From assembly GCA_000149225.2 (NCBI GenBank), contig CM000689.1:992001-1056000 (forward strand): 64,000 nt of DNA, read 5' to 3'. The position numbers were made by a program, and so were the translations under genes. Shown here piece after piece: positions 1-8,602 of this stretch. The stretch's first letter is position 1. The number at the start of each line of letters is the position of its first letter. This DNA comes from Lachancea kluyveri NRRL Y-12651. Taxonomy: Eukaryota; Ascomycota; Saccharomycetes; Saccharomycetales; Saccharomycetaceae. The notes below the pieces were generated by a model. The model was not told the origin of the DNA. It did not search any database and worked only from the letters and a program-made list of their open reading frames with translations.

Positions 1-189
1 GCTGTCGTGCCACCAGAACGAACGAGACAACAGAAGCTATGCCAGTAAAGATGGAGAGCAGAACGCAGATTGCAGTCCAGCCTTCAGAACTTGCTGTTAT
101 TGCAAAAAACAAGAACGTACCAAAGAGCACCAGAGAGACCCAAAAAAAGGGGCTTCGAACTAGGAAATACAGAAAAAAGGTGAACTCGT

Positions 190-430
190 TTGAGAAAACA
201 TCTCTTGGCAAAACCGGCTGAGATCCCACCTGGGGCTCCGTATCAGAGGGCACTAGGTGTTCCTTGGCGTCTTCTTTCTCAACCATTGCATGTAACTTGC
301 TTGCAAAACACAGAGCTTCCCAGAGTGTCAGAGGTACAACACTTTGAACTGCATCAGTCTCAAATATCCTCGAGGACCGGCCGTGCATGACGAGCGAATC
401 CCACTGATTTCTTGGCAAGTTGAGTCACGC
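190..430 (-). mobile_element. Possible fossil gag fragment, Ty3/gypsy-like
   Basis: The minus strand here reads like the end of a retrotransposon Gag capsid region, with a proline-threonine-leucine motif followed by an alanine-rich helix. It resembles the better fragment at 1186-1437 in general pattern only. It is a broken, old remnant with no visible LTR. It could be chance similarity, so confidence is low. Confidence 0.22.
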
Positions 431-671
431 AGAACGAGCAAGCACTGCATGCATCTCTGCAGAAGAACATGGCTCTTGCACGGTTACGGCTTCTATTGGT
501 TAGACAGAGTTGTTAATTAGAGATACTTCCCTCTCGGCCAGAACTGCATCAAATTCTTTTTTCGAAAATTGTATTGCTATCGTGAGGCTGACATCTGACA
601 TCTTGTCTATTTCGTTGCCCGCGACAGCTGCTATTTCATCGGCTCGTTTCAGTCTCTCTAAACAGGTCTTT

Positions 672-1095
672 AGCTTTTGTTCTGGATACTGTTTATTTTC
701 CAGATTCTTAACGCAAGTACGATAAGCAGAGCTAAGCAGCCAATGGTTGTCGAGGCTAAGTACGTGGTGTCTGCACGTTCGATATCACCAAAAAACCGAT
801 ACCAGCAGGCCACTAAATCAATCAGCAAAGCCAATACTGCCCCTCCCATGAACAATTTCATACTTGCTGTACGTTCCCCTTGATCGCCGTAGGTAATTAT
901 GAAGACTACAGATGCTATTCCTATTAGGATGCATGTGCTCCGTTGAAAGGTTATGTAGCACGATGGAACTATCCCTATTAGTGAAAGTATGAAACAGCTA
1001 ACAGCTGCCAACAATTCCGAGAGTCTCCAACGTCTGTCGAAGTTTCTCTGAGGTGTTCTCCTGCTCTGTTGATTCGAGACTCTGTCCTCGCAGTA
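672..1095 (-). pseudogene. Remnant of an unidentified small membrane protein
   Basis: The minus strand is open from about 1095 to 672 and encodes a hydrophobic polypeptide with three to four likely membrane segments. They are separated by charged loops such as YGDQGERTASMK and YRFFGDIERADTTY. No in-frame ATG precedes the first membrane segment, so this is more likely a decayed gene than a working one. I do not recognise the family. The neighbourhood contains only element fossils and ARR3, as in a subtelomeric or gene-poor region. Confidence 0.3.
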
Positions 1096-1185
1096 TTACG
1101 TGGTCCTAAATGCATGGGCTTCGCGAGCGTAGTACTCGTCACTTGGTGATTCGAGTGTTGGCATACCCGATTTTCCCCAGTGGCT

Positions 1186-1437
1186 CTAATATTCAACCTG
1201 GTGCGCGAATTCCATTGCATCCCCAAGTGTCTTTGGGGATTGAGTATGCAGATTGTGAAGCGAAGGCTTTCCCAGTCCCTTCAGGTATTGGTGAATTTGT
1301 GCGTGTTCCGACCAGTAGCCTTCTGGTAAAAAATCTACATACTGTGAGAATGCTTCATTGTAGGCTCCGATGGTGCTCTTCTGTTTCAGCACGAGTTCTT
1401 TGAGCATAGTTTGGTACGTGTCCATATCACAAGTCAT
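1186..1437 (-). mobile_element. Fossil gag fragment, Ty3/gypsy-like retrotransposon
   Basis: The minus strand encodes about 80 residues with the look of a retrotransposon Gag capsid: a tyrosine-phenylalanine helix, a GLGKP turn, then a proline-rich stretch leading to an alanine-rich helix. This order is typical of Ty3/gypsy Gag. No protease, polymerase or LTR was recognised nearby. The fragment is an old, broken remnant. Confidence 0.45.
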
Positions 1438-2228
1438 TTCTTCCTGGGCCCGTCCTGGACTTTAGATCGAGGGAATCACCTTGCTGCGGATCTGGCTGGG
1501 TGTTGTCCCAAGTAGACGATTTTAAGATTGTTTTCTGTGATGCCTCCGGTGACAGCAGACGTGCACAGAGTATTTTTGTCCTGATTATGAAAAGATGAAC
1601 CGGTTCATATGTAGAGACACTCACTTTCAACCTGGTTTGGAAGAATACAGTGTTCATGTAGCGTGTAGCGAGGGACTACGAGAGCCACAGACATGTCATT
1701 TATCCAAGATGTCAGCTACAGTTATCATGTGATTTAATTGCTGCAGGCGAATTTTAAAAGACTCCTGCACTGCGTATTTACCTCATCACAGCACAGCTCA
1801 GAGGAGTCAACACTGGATATGCTGGCTAAAAAAACGAGATCCCAACGTGGCATACTGCATGCGTGACACGAATCTCATATTTTTGCCAACCCTGCGTTCA
1901 CTGCCATTGAATATTCTGTACTATACTACGACCACTCTGCCATATGGTGACAGGTCTCAACCGTGCTTGCGTATGCGGATATCCTTACTCATCCTTAACT
2001 TCGTCTCGTAACCCGGTTCAACTTATTGTGCACGTCTGTTTAGCTTGAAAGGAACATCAACGACAAAATACGGTGTTTACTCAGCTCATCTTTTCCTTTT
2101 CCTGCGACACTTCGTTTTACGTTAATCACTGATTTTCAATCATCGCCTCTGCTCTCAATTTTGTTCTTTTTTCTTTTTTTTTTGAACCAACATTTGAATC
2201 TGCAACATTTTCTTGCTACTGTAGTTCA

Positions 2229-2235
2229 TTACTAA
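2229..2235 (+). promoter_or_regulatory. Yap-family site in the ARR3 promoter
   Basis: The 7-mer TTACTAA, the classical Yap1-type site, lies 40 bp before the ARR3 ATG. In S. cerevisiae ARR3 is induced by the AP-1-like factor Arr1/Yap8 through a related AT-rich site. One short match so close to the ATG is weak evidence. Confidence 0.3.
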
Positions 2236-2274
2236 TTAGATGATTTAATTCTAACAAAAGACATCTACAATTTA

Positions 2275-3474
2275 ATGGCAACATCACACGCAAAAAGACC
2301 AACTTTTAGGAAAATAATACAGTCACTACCGTGTCTTGACCTTGTGCTTCCGTTCACCATAGTGCTTGCGATGGCGATTGGAATCTTGGTATCCAAATAT
2401 TCTCCTTCTTCCCGTGATGTTTTTAGTCCATCGCATTCTGGTAGCTGGGTTGGCGTGTCTATTCCCTTAGCACTGGGTATGATAATTATGATGCTACCAC
2501 CGTTATGCGAGATAGAATGGGAATCATTGCCCATCTACATTCGAAAGCGTATGTTCATAAGACACGTGTTGTACTCTGTCATCTTGAACTGGGTTGTTTG
2601 CCCCCTTTTGATGTTTGGATTGTCCTGGATGGCTCTCTTCAACCATGATGAATACCGCGAAGGGGTCATTATGATTGGCCTGGCAAGATGCATCGCAATG
2701 GTATTGATTTGGAACAAGATAAGTGGGGGTGACCAAAATCTTTGCGCTGTTTTAGTGGTCATTAACTCTATTCTGCAGATGGCCTTGTATGCCCCTTTGC
2801 AAGTATTTTACTGCTACGTGATTACAAATGAGCCTTACGAACAAAAGACGGCGTTGTACGCGCAGGTAGCAAAGTCGGTGGGTGTGTTTTTGGGTGTGCC
2901 ACTTTCAGCAGGGCTACTGATTAGGTTCACGTTCGTATGGTTCGTTGGCAAGGAGGTGTTTCAGAAGCGGGTGATGCCATTTATTGCACCTTGGGCGCTG
3001 CTCGGATTTCACTACACTATCATTGTAATCTTTATCAGTAAGGGCTACAGTTTTTTACAAGAAATTCAGTCTGCCTTTCTTTGCTTCATTCCCTTAACTC
3101 TATATTTTTTAATATCGTGGGCTGGTTGCTTCATACTGATGAGGTTTTTAACCAGTAGAGATGACAATCGGGAAGCTGCGGATGACTGCGAGTGCGACAA
3201 GCAAGCATTGTTAAAGGCAAACGTGTTTGAGAAACGCACATGTGGAGCAGATTATGCAGCGACTATGACACAGTGCTTCACTGCTGCATCGAATAATTTC
3301 GAGTTGTCTTTGGCAATAGCTGTTTCTTTGTATGGAAACGGCAGTAAACAGGCAATCGCAGCCACTTTTGGTCCGTTGCTCGAGATTCCCATTTTATTAT
3401 GTCTAGCTCTTTTTGCTAGATATCTTGAGCATGCTTTAGTTTGGAGAACACCCAGCAGTAATGACGAACATTGA
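2275..3474 (+). CDS. ARR3: Arsenite efflux transporter of the ACR3 family
   Basis: The 399-residue product is a multi-pass plasma-membrane exporter of arsenite (and antimonite), of the bile/arsenite/riboflavin transporter superfamily. It has about ten hydrophobic segments. The family blocks GVSIPLALGMIIMMLPP, the cysteine-bearing GLARCIAMVLIWN and the C-terminal TMTQCFTAASNNFELSLAIA are all intact. Length is close to the 404 residues of S. cerevisiae Arr3, and the ATG follows an A-rich leader. In S. cerevisiae ARR3 sits beside ARR1 (regulator) and ARR2 (arsenate reductase) near a telomere. Neither neighbour is visible here, and both flanks are transposon remnants. The gene looks functional but isolated. 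Confidence 0.95.
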   Translation: MATSHAKRPTFRKIIQSLPCLDLVLPFTIVLAMAIGILVSKYSPSSRDVFSPSHSGSWVGVSIPLALGMIIMMLPPLCEIEWESLPIYIRKRMFIRHVLYSVILNWVVCPLLMFGLSWMALFNHDEYREGVIMIGLARCIAMVLIWNKISGGDQNLCAVLVVINSILQMALYAPLQVFYCYVITNEPYEQKTALYAQVAKSVGVFLGVPLSAGLLIRFTFVWFVGKEVFQKRVMPFIAPWALLGFHYTIIVIFISKGYSFLQEIQSAFLCFIPLTLYFLISWAGCFILMRFLTSRDDNREAADDCECDKQALLKANVFEKRTCGADYAATMTQCFTAASNNFELSLAIAVSLYGNGSKQAIAATFGPLLEIPILLCLALFARYLEHALVWRTPSSNDEH

Positions 3475-3800
3475 GCCGTAAGTGAGTTGTGCAAATTTAA
3501 CTGTTGCTCTTGCAATGAGTTTTAACAATATTAGGAAAAAAAAAAAATAATCAGAGCTCAACTGGACTGCGTATCAACCATGGCTCGTGCGGCGCAGAAA
3601 AGCTGACACACGCCCACTCTTCTCCATTGGCCACGAGGAGCTCAAATCAATGAGGCTTTTTATAGGTTGTTCTGTAGAAAGCAGTGACCAATGCGAGAGC
3701 CTACCTCTTCACTGCTTTCTCGAGTGCACAACTATCCAAAAAAAGAACTTTTCTTGTGGCAAAAAAGGTCTGAACGTGTGCCTCTTCAGTTCGACCAGTA

Positions 3801-4253
3801 TTGCCATCATGTAGCAGTCATCATGAAGGAACATCAGAGGAGGACCACGATGCTATTGGGAGTCGCAAACCAGATGTTTTGGGGAATTGCTTTAACAGGA
3901 AATACGGAATTGATTTCAAGCAGCTCACTATGAATCTGTGCCTCTTGCCCAATGTTGACTTGAAAACAAGTAAACAAGAAGTAGATGAGAAATGTGTGGG
4001 AAAGTTTGATAAGTGGCTCAATACATCACCTTACGGAATATGGGTCACCAAGTTCGCCGCCAAACAACCACACGCCGAGTGCAAATACAGACACTGTTGT
4101 CAAAAGTTCAACTACGATTTGAACTCAACTTCTTCAAATATCATAAAGCATTTGAAAAGGCATCACAAATTAGATTATGACCTGTTCAGCAAGAAATTTT
4201 TGAACTCACACCGCTCTTTGGCCTCTTTTTCGAATGTTCTTTCACCCCAATGA
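3801..4253 (+). mobile_element. hAT-type DNA transposase remnant with BED zinc finger
   Basis: The last 90 residues of this frame have the N-terminal plan of a hAT transposase: a basic and aromatic stretch (KFDKWL, YGIWVTKF), a CX4C-type cysteine pair, then a serine-rich SNIIKHLKRHH helix carrying the paired histidines of a BED zinc finger. The frame ends before any catalytic RNase H-like region. The following 430 bp (to about 4680) contain no recognisable continuation in any frame, so the copy is truncated and decayed. Yeast hAT families such as Rover are the likely relatives. I could not find terminal inverted repeats or an 8-bp target duplication. Confidence 0.5.
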
Positions 4254-4754
4254 AAGCCGTTTCCCCTTAGAAAGGAGCTTATTGCATTTTCATGGACGTA
4301 CAAATCAAAGCTGAGACAGCTGAATTTCTTTGTGGCAACCATAGCACCCTTTAGTGCAGCTGAGACCTTAGATTCCAAGAAGCTTCTTACTGTTGCGGAT
4401 GCCAGAAATGGCAATTTTGTCTATTCCTGCAAGAGTCGGGTCAGACTACTGGGACTATACCACCAAGGGGTTGAAATCCAGTTAGAGGAGACTCTAACGC
4501 CATCTGCAAGTGTGAATATCCCTTTGGATATCAGGTCATCTGCAGACAATCGAAGTTCTCTGGCTGTTTTAGTCTCGTTCTGCCCGGACATGAACCAAGG
4601 CACAAACATTTTGACAAACACTTCTGCCTCTTTTCCGCCAAACATGGAATGTCTGCTGTGGGTAATGTTAGAATTATTTTAACAACGATGGTGAACCTAT
4701 AAATTGTCGTCTGTTAGATTTTGCAGACTAGCATTCGTGTTGCCACCACATCAT

Positions 4755-4787
4755 CACACGCTGTCACACGCTGTCACACGCTGTCAC
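4755..4787. repeat. Short tandem repeat, 10-bp unit, three copies
   Basis: Three head-to-tail copies of CACACGCTGT lie between the hAT remnant and GPI18. The region 4683-5056 otherwise holds only the GPI18 promoter and a (CA)n tract. Confidence 0.8.
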
Positions 4788-5038
4788 AAGGCGACGTGCA
4801 CAATGAATAACTGTGTATAGAATTGCCGAATCCTAGTGTACTCTGTACGTCAACTATGGAAGCCCAACGACTATGTAATTTACTCGCAAGTAACCGAAGC
4901 ACAGGCGAACATCTGGTTCTGCATTCCAAGGCGTATCGTCAGCTGGGCAAACCACGTGCAAACCACGTGTAAACCTCTCAGTGCTTCGCGTGCTTTTCAC
5001 ATCGCTCATTGCTCATCGCTCAGTACACACCTCACATA

Positions 5039-5053
5039 CACACACACACACAC
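5039..5053. repeat. (CA)n microsatellite before the GPI18 start
   Basis: A run of CA dinucleotides ends 3 bp before the preferred GPI18 ATG and would lie in its 5' leader. Confidence 0.85.
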
Positions 5054-5056
5054 CCC

Positions 5057-6364
5057 ATGCGCAACGCCTCCGACCTCACCAAACTCACCGCCATCTTCTT
5101 CGTCGCAAAGTCTGTCCAATACTCCCTCCTCCTTCTCTCTCCCTCCTCTCCCTTCGACACCTCCACCCAACTCCTCCTCTCACAACTCGCTCCCAACTCA
5201 TCCTCCTCCTCCTCCTCCTCCTCCTCCCATCTCTACAACAAGCTCCTCTCCTGGGATGCCGTCTTCTTCATCAAAAACATGCTCCAGGCTCCCTCTCCCC
5301 CCCAGTACGAACACGAATACGCCTTCTCTCCCCTCTGGTCCGGCCTCGTCTCCCGCCTCTCTCCTCCCCCCCACAACCTCTACCGCCTCTTGCAATCTGC
5401 CCTCCTCTTGCAACTCGCCCTCCACTACTTCTCTGTCATCCTCCTCTACTTCTTGACTTTGCAAACCTTTAAACAAAATATACTCAAATTCCATCGCCCT
5501 CACGACCTCGCTCTAAAGACCTCCATCTTGTTCATCTTCACTTCTGCTGCTGGCTTTCTTACCTCCATCTACTCCGAACCTCTCTCCTTTGCCCTCGCCT
5601 TTCTCGGCATCTACGCCCGTCAACTCTCCATCTCTTACGACGTGTACGGCAACATCTCCTGCCACTGGCTCTTTCTCCCCGTCTACACCCTGCTCTCCAC
5701 CGCCTGTTTCTCCTTTGCCTCCCTTAACAGGTCCAACTGTATCCTCTTGGGCCTCTACTACCTCTTCGACTCTTTCAACCTTGCCCGCTCCAAGAGATTC
5801 CTCCAGCTGTTTTTCTTCCCCCTCTTGAGTGGCGCCGTGCTGGGCCTTGTCTTTTATCACAACCATTTCCAACTGCCCTATTCCATCTTTTGTCCACAGA
5901 GGCGCGAGTGGTGTTTGAAAAAACTCTTCCACTATCCAATCACCTACCAATCCTTCTACTCCTTCATCCAAAACCGTTACTGGAACGTTGGTCTCTTGAA
6001 GTACTGGACCCTCAACAACGTTCCGAATTTCCTGTTTGCCTTGCCAAACATCCTTCTCATTTGGTATTCTTCCGTCTATTTTTCCCACCAATATCCATGT
6101 TCCAACTTGATCCCATTGGTTTGGATCTCTAGACTCCTGCTTTTCATCCTTGTATTATTCGCCCATGTCCAAATCATCAACAGGGTCTTTTCCTTTGTTC
6201 CCTTGCAACTTTGGTATCTGGCCGACCGGTTGAACAAGACTCAAACCGTCAAAGCCGATAAACCACAGGGCGACGACGCACTGGTCAAATTTTATGTATA
6301 CTGGCTGATATTTTGGATCCCCTTACAGACCATACTATTTGCATCTTTTCTGCCACCTGCATAG
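5057..6364 (+). CDS. GPI18: GPI mannosyltransferase II
   Basis: Gpi18 adds the second mannose to the GPI-anchor precursor in the lumen of the endoplasmic reticulum, using dolichol-phosphate mannose, together with Pga1. The product (about 435 residues against 433 in S. cerevisiae) is a multi-pass membrane protein. It has family blocks LLSWDAVFFIKNM, EHEYAFSPLW, SAAGFLTSIYSEPLSFALAF, ASLNRSNC, FCPQRREWC and the C-terminal WIPLQTILFASFLPPA. An in-frame ATG at 5009 exists, but translation from 5057 matches the S. cerevisiae N-terminus better. A TCC repeat near 5200-5227 encodes a serine run in the first lumenal loop. The first 800 bp are extremely pyrimidine-rich with C-ending codons, unlike the other genes in the window. 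Confidence 0.95.
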   Translation: MRNASDLTKLTAIFFVAKSVQYSLLLLSPSSPFDTSTQLLLSQLAPNSSSSSSSSSSHLYNKLLSWDAVFFIKNMLQAPSPPQYEHEYAFSPLWSGLVSRLSPPPHNLYRLLQSALLLQLALHYFSVILLYFLTLQTFKQNILKFHRPHDLALKTSILFIFTSAAGFLTSIYSEPLSFALAFLGIYARQLSISYDVYGNISCHWLFLPVYTLLSTACFSFASLNRSNCILLGLYYLFDSFNLARSKRFLQLFFFPLLSGAVLGLVFYHNHFQLPYSIFCPQRREWCLKKLFHYPITYQSFYSFIQNRYWNVGLLKYWTLNNVPNFLFALPNILLIWYSSVYFSHQYPCSNLIPLVWISRLLLFILVLFAHVQIINRVFSFVPLQLWYLADRLNKTQTVKADKPQGDDALVKFYVYWLIFWIPLQTILFASFLPPA

Positions 6365-6592
6365 TTGAAAAAAAGAGAAAAATCTTGTTTGTTCACTTTC
6401 TTTGATATCTTGTGTATATTTTTATTTCTACTTACCTTACCTTTTCCTCAAGAGAACAATGCAAAGAACTGGGTAGGCCGGTTTTTGACGTGGAAGATCG
6501 ATTTGTCCATGGTATCCTCCGCCCATCGTCCCAACACATCTGTGCTTCCAATCACGGCCCCACCGAGTTATAAGGGACCCTTCCTCTACTTC

Positions 6593-8335
6593 TCATCCCA
6601 CAGTAACCATATCAGTAGTGGGCTTGTTATTTTCCAAATCCAACATCCTGCTTGACCCAGTCTGCTTCTTATGTTCCTGTACCAATCTTTTGGAAGCCTT
6701 GATGTTGAAACCATCTGCCAACACCTGCTGTACATCTTCCAATTCCAAACCGGTCAGTTCCGGATAACAGAAATATACAAATATTATAGATCCAAATGTG
6801 ATACCTGCAAACAACGCAAATGTACCCGTTGGCGTTATGTTTTTCAACATGGTTAAAAATGTAGCAGAAATTATCAAAGTTCCTGAAAAGTTGGTTGCCG
6901 TTGATATGGAAGTGCCAACACCTCTCACCCTTTGAGGGAATAGCTCAGACTGTTGCCACGCAACTGAACCGATGCTCAACGCATACGATGCAATAAATAC
7001 AACCATACTAACGATGATTATGATACCCCATGTCCCAGTACCGTCGCCATCCACCAAGGCGTCCTCGCCGGTAAACTTGACCCCAAGGAAATGGAACGAA
7101 ATTGCACAAACCACCAATGCACCGGTCATGAATGGCAACCCGATAAACAAAATGTTTCTTCTACCAATCCTATCGATTGCGAAAAATGCAACAATCGTGA
7201 ACACAAAATTCGTCGCTGCAACCACTATCGATACAGAAGTGGCATCGGTAAAACCAACCGTTTTGAAAATGGTGGAACTGAAATACATCAGTGAGTTGAA
7301 TCCGCAAAACTGTTGGATCGCCTGCAGCCCACATGCAATTACCAATGCCCTTAGGCATGAGGGCGTGGTGAACAGATACACAACCGCATCCCTCGTCGTA
7401 CGCCAAACACCGGCATCTCTCGAGTCGCCGCCATGGCTGGATTCCAACTCTTCGACTTTGGCCAATATCTCTCCTTCTGAAGCCGTCTTGTAAGTCCTTC
7501 TCAACACGTCTTTGGCCCTTTCCGGCTGGTTGTTCATTATATAAAACCTTGGGGTATCCGGGAAAAAGTAGAAAGAGATCAGTTGGATCATGCTAGGAAC
7601 AACAGAGATGGCCACCAGGATCCGCCAACCGTTGTCGATCTTCGATGTTCCTGCACCAATCCCATATGCTATCAGCTGACCACCGGTGATGCATGCCGAA
7701 TTCACAACGGTCAGTCTGCCCCTGTATTCGGAAGGAGCAATCTCTGAGATAAACAGTGGCGACAGCAAGCTACCTATCCCGATACCAAACCCCATCAACA
7801 GTCTACCGGCGGCCATTTGCCAAAAAGAACGGGTGCAAGCCTGTAAGATGGCTCCGATCAGAAACATGACGTTGGAACTCATGGTGACGGGTTTTCTACC
7901 AAATATATCGGCAAGGGTACCGGCGAAAAGACTGGTTATCAAAGCCCCCAACGACGTTGCGGCGGTGATGATCTCCTTTTCACCATAGCTCAGGTATTTG
8001 TTGTCCAAATCTTTACCCAACGAGACCAATGCGGCAGAGATGTAACCGGTGTCATACCCGAACATGAAACCGGAGATGGAAGCCAAGAAGGTGAGTCCGA
8101 TCACCAAGGGTGGAATCTTTTTGTTAAAGTTCAAGATGGCCGAGCAGTCGTCTTCGTCGTTCAACACTCTGATGCCAAGCCTTGGTGAGGATGTCAAGGA
8201 AGAGGAGTCTACAGAATCGGGCACAGCATGGAACACCAATTCGGAAGATGGTTCCGATTGGAACTCAAACGTTTCAACTTTATCAAAGGCATTCAACCTA
8301 TCGTTGACGTCAGAACACGTATCAAGCTTTTTCAT
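6593..8335 (-). CDS. ITR1: Myo-inositol transporter, sugar porter family
   Basis: This 580-residue member of the major facilitator superfamily imports myo-inositol at the plasma membrane. Twelve membrane segments are preceded by a 90-residue acidic N-terminal tail. Sugar-porter signatures are present: [61 protein letters not shown] and the [15 protein letters not shown] tail motif. The last, with GFNIKASK, is characteristic of Itr1/Itr2 rather than the hexose transporters. S. cerevisiae has two copies (ITR1, ITR2); I cannot say which this matches better. A perfect inositol-responsive site lies upstream at 8593. In S. cerevisiae no ITR gene lies between COQ1 and GPI18, so its position here is unusual. 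Confidence 0.92.
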   Translation of the reverse strand: MKKLDTCSDVNDRLNAFDKVETFEFQSEPSSELVFHAVPDSVDSSSLTSSPRLGIRVLNDEDDCSAILNFNKKIPPLVIGLTFLASISGFMFGYDTGYISAALVSLGKDLDNKYLSYGEKEIITAATSLGALITSLFAGTLADIFGRKPVTMSSNVMFLIGAILQACTRSFWQMAAGRLLMGFGIGIGSLLSPLFISEIAPSEYRGRLTVVNSACITGGQLIAYGIGAGTSKIDNGWRILVAISVVPSMIQLISFYFFPDTPRFYIMNNQPERAKDVLRRTYKTASEGEILAKVEELESSHGGDSRDAGVWRTTRDAVVYLFTTPSCLRALVIACGLQAIQQFCGFNSLMYFSSTIFKTVGFTDATSVSIVVAATNFVFTIVAFFAIDRIGRRNILFIGLPFMTGALVVCAISFHFLGVKFTGEDALVDGDGTGTWGIIIIVSMVVFIASYALSIGSVAWQQSELFPQRVRGVGTSISTATNFSGTLIISATFLTMLKNITPTGTFALFAGITFGSIIFVYFCYPELTGLELEDVQQVLADGFNIKASKRLVQEHKKQTGSSRMLDLENNKPTTDMVTVG

Positions 8336-8389
8336 ATTTTTTTAATGAATGAATGAATGTTTTTTTTCTGTTCCCGTTCCTCTTCTTAT

Positions 8390-8430
8390 TATTGTTATTA
8401 TTGTTATTATTATTATTATTATTCTTCTTC
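8390..8430. repeat. ATT/TTC trinucleotide microsatellite in the ITR promoter
   Basis: Repeated TTA units (some with a G replacing one base) run into TTC units about 60-100 bp before the ITR start codon. Confidence 0.85.
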
Positions 8431-8592
8431 TTCTTTTTCTCTCCTTCCAATATCGGTCGAAGCCAGCAAAAAAAGATGTAAGATTAGTCCAAGTTGGGTT
8501 CACAAGAGGGAGAAAGTTCTAAACGTATAAAGAAAAGACCCCCATATGGTAAGTATAAGTTTCCTTATATACAAAACTGAATTATTTGGTCT

Positions 8593-8602
8593 ATTTCACA
8601 TG
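8593..8602 (-). promoter_or_regulatory. UASINO (inositol/choline-responsive element) of ITR
   Basis: The minus strand reads CATGTGAAAT, the exact ten-base UASINO consensus bound by the Ino2-Ino4 heterodimer, about 260 bp upstream of the ITR ATG and in the same direction. Inositol transporter expression in S. cerevisiae is repressed by inositol and choline through such elements. Binding here is inferred. Confidence 0.8.

Noticed and set aside
4175-4645. Two minus-strand open stretches in the same frame within the hAT remnant
   Set aside because: No recognisable domain; they run antisense to the region expected to hold the transposase body and are probably shadows.
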